Source of the DNA: Halopiger aswanensis
GTDB lineage: Archaea > Halobacteriota > Halobacteria > Halobacteriales > Natrialbaceae
NCBI RefSeq assembly: GCF_003610195.1
Contig: NZ_RAPO01000002.1
Location: 372,001-436,000 of the forward strand
Length of the DNA stretch: 64,000 bases
Direction: 5' to 3'
A program made the translations under genes and the position numbers. The notes beneath the pieces are model-generated. The model made no database searches. It was not told where the DNA came from and saw nothing but the letters and a program-made list of their open reading frames with translations. Below, piece after piece: positions 63,181 through 64,000 of the stretch (positions are counted from its first letter, which is position 1; every line of letters begins with the position of its first letter).

Positions 63181-64000
63181 TCACTGAACGTCGATCCGCC
63201 GTCCCGTTCCACCGCCCGATTTTCGCGCCCGATCGACCAGCCGTTCGATTCGGTCGTCGGTCGACGGGTGTGTCGAGAAGAGTCGTGACCAGGCGTCCGC
63301 TCGCTCGTCCGTGTGGACGTACAGCGGCGAGAGCAGCCCGCGCTGGGTATCCGCAACGCGCTGAATCCGACGGAGTGCACGGGCGAGCGCGAGTGGATTG
63401 CCAGTTACCGTTGCGGCACGGTCGTCGGCAGCGTACTCCCGGCGTCGCGAATGGGCCCGAACCAGCGCCGTAACTGCGAGCAAAGCGACCGCGACGCCGC
63501 GCTCGGCCCCGCGCACCACGCGCCCGAAGATCGTCTCGGGCCAGGCCTGCGGGCGGCCCCGCATCCACGCGATCGAACGGGCGAGGCCCCCGATCAGGAG
63601 CAACGCCGGCAACAGTACCATGACGGCGAGCCCCGCAATCGTCCGGAAGACGCTGTACGCGAGCGTCTGGACGAAGGCATCGTACCCCTCGAGGTGGGCG
63701 AGTTCGTGGGCGACCAGCGCCTCGAGTTCCGCGGACGACAGCAGGCGAAAGAGCGAGCGATCGAGGACGACGATGCCGCCGGTCGCGCTCCCCAGCGCGA
63801 AGGCGTTCGGCGTCGGCAGTTGCGCGACCATCACGGTCGGCGGGTCGACGTCCATTCGCTCCGCGAGTCCGTCCAGCCGCCGATACAGCGTCGGCGCGCG
63901 CGATCGCGGGAGTTCGACGGCCTCGAGTTGCGAGAGCAGTTGGGTCCGTCCGAAGCGATAGCTCAGGTAGCCGACGACGAGTCCGACCGCGACGACGATC
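63181..64000 (-). CDS. htpX: M48 (HtpX-type) membrane metalloprotease, partial at N-terminus
   Basis: At least 273 residues; the reading frame continues past the right edge of the window. The zinc site is VAHELAHLEGYDAF (HExxH), with the third ligand in RRREYAADDRAA (ExxxD). Two hydrophobic helices follow the site (VFRTIAGLAVMVLLPALLLIG, GVAVALLAVTALVRAH). Such proteases degrade misfolded membrane proteins. In this window the upstream part (FGRTQLLSQLEAVELPRSRAPTLYRRLDG) still fits the family's N-terminal region. Confidence 0.9.
   Translation of the reverse strand, partial: IVVAVGLVVGYLSYRFGRTQLLSQLEAVELPRSRAPTLYRRLDGLAERMDVDPPTVMVAQLPTPNAFALGSATGGIVVLDRSLFRLLSSAELEALVAHELAHLEGYDAFVQTLAYSVFRTIAGLAVMVLLPALLLIGGLARSIAWMRGRPQAWPETIFGRVVRGAERGVAVALLAVTALVRAHSRRREYAADDRAATVTGNPLALARALRRIQRVADTQRGLLSPLYVHTDERADAWSRLFSTHPSTDDRIERLVDRARKSGGGTGRRIDVQ

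Overview
The window reads as a piece of a haloarchaeal chromosome (class Halobacteria; a Natrialbales-type relative is plausible but not proven). Evidence: high GC, very acidic proteins rich in Asp/Glu, many twin-arginine lipoprotein signals, archaeal genes (ribosomal protein S8e, Orc1/Cdc6, archaeal CoaD and Cmk, two-subunit 2-oxoacid:ferredoxin oxidoreductase), haloarchaeal families (HalOD1, bat-type HTH, amphi-Trp), short leaders with TATA boxes about 25-30 bases before start codons, and a tRNA-Trp with a long intron carrying box C/D signals.

Bases 1-8540 are a phosphate locus. On the minus strand lie pstB2, then pstS-pstC-pstA (overlapping genes), a membrane sensor histidine kinase, and a second pstB cut by the window edge. 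A divergent AbrB-PhoU regulator follows. The two pstB genes are near-identical and enclose the rest of the cassette. pstS and pstB2 share the promoter motif ACTATG-N5-TATATAG, and short tandem repeats fill two of the gaps. Bases 8680-29930 are mostly core and accessory chromosome: S8e, a PQQ-propeller lipoprotein, a malic enzyme fused to a phosphotransacetylase-like domain, CoaD, an exosome-like RNA-binding protein, a TetR-MATE efflux pair with a palindromic operator, a Kef-type antiporter, an SPFH protein, a Ca/Na exchanger, an orphan YcaO protein, Cmk, IMPDH, an acetamidase, a PAS/bat regulator with a HalOD1 protein, and a membrane protein.

Bases 29978-33107 look like the remains of a small integrated element. 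The intron-containing tRNA-Trp is followed by a partial copy of its own 3' end inside a hairpin, a degraded stretch, an Orc1/Cdc6-type initiator, a cluster of TTCCGGACAC iterons, and a tyrosine recombinase. Several very small genes follow (a C2H2 zinc finger, a coiled-coil zinc ribbon, a two-TM protein), then regulators and an HExxH membrane protein.

Bases 36900-64000 hold metabolic genes. They include GNAT acetyltransferases, a 2Fe-2S ferredoxin, a YchF-type GTPase, a UbiA prenyltransferase, a benzoylformate-decarboxylase-like TPP enzyme convergent with a GlcD-type flavoprotein, and a quinone reductase. Two iron-type substrate-binding lipoproteins follow, behind a pair of DtxR-family boxes and with no permease. 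Then come an aminotransferase, the KorAB pair, a flavin reductase, methylmalonyl-CoA epimerase and mutase, an aldo/keto reductase, a blue-copper/sugar-dehydrogenase fusion with sequon-rich inserts, and a truncated HtpX-type protease at the right edge.

No CRISPR array, rRNA or insertion sequence was seen. The most unusual items are the tRNA-Trp/Orc/iteron/integrase remnant, the YcaO protein with a cyclodehydratase-like layout and no evident peptide substrate, the glycosylation-rich cupredoxin-dehydrogenase, and the kinase placed inside a pst cassette bounded by duplicated pstB genes.
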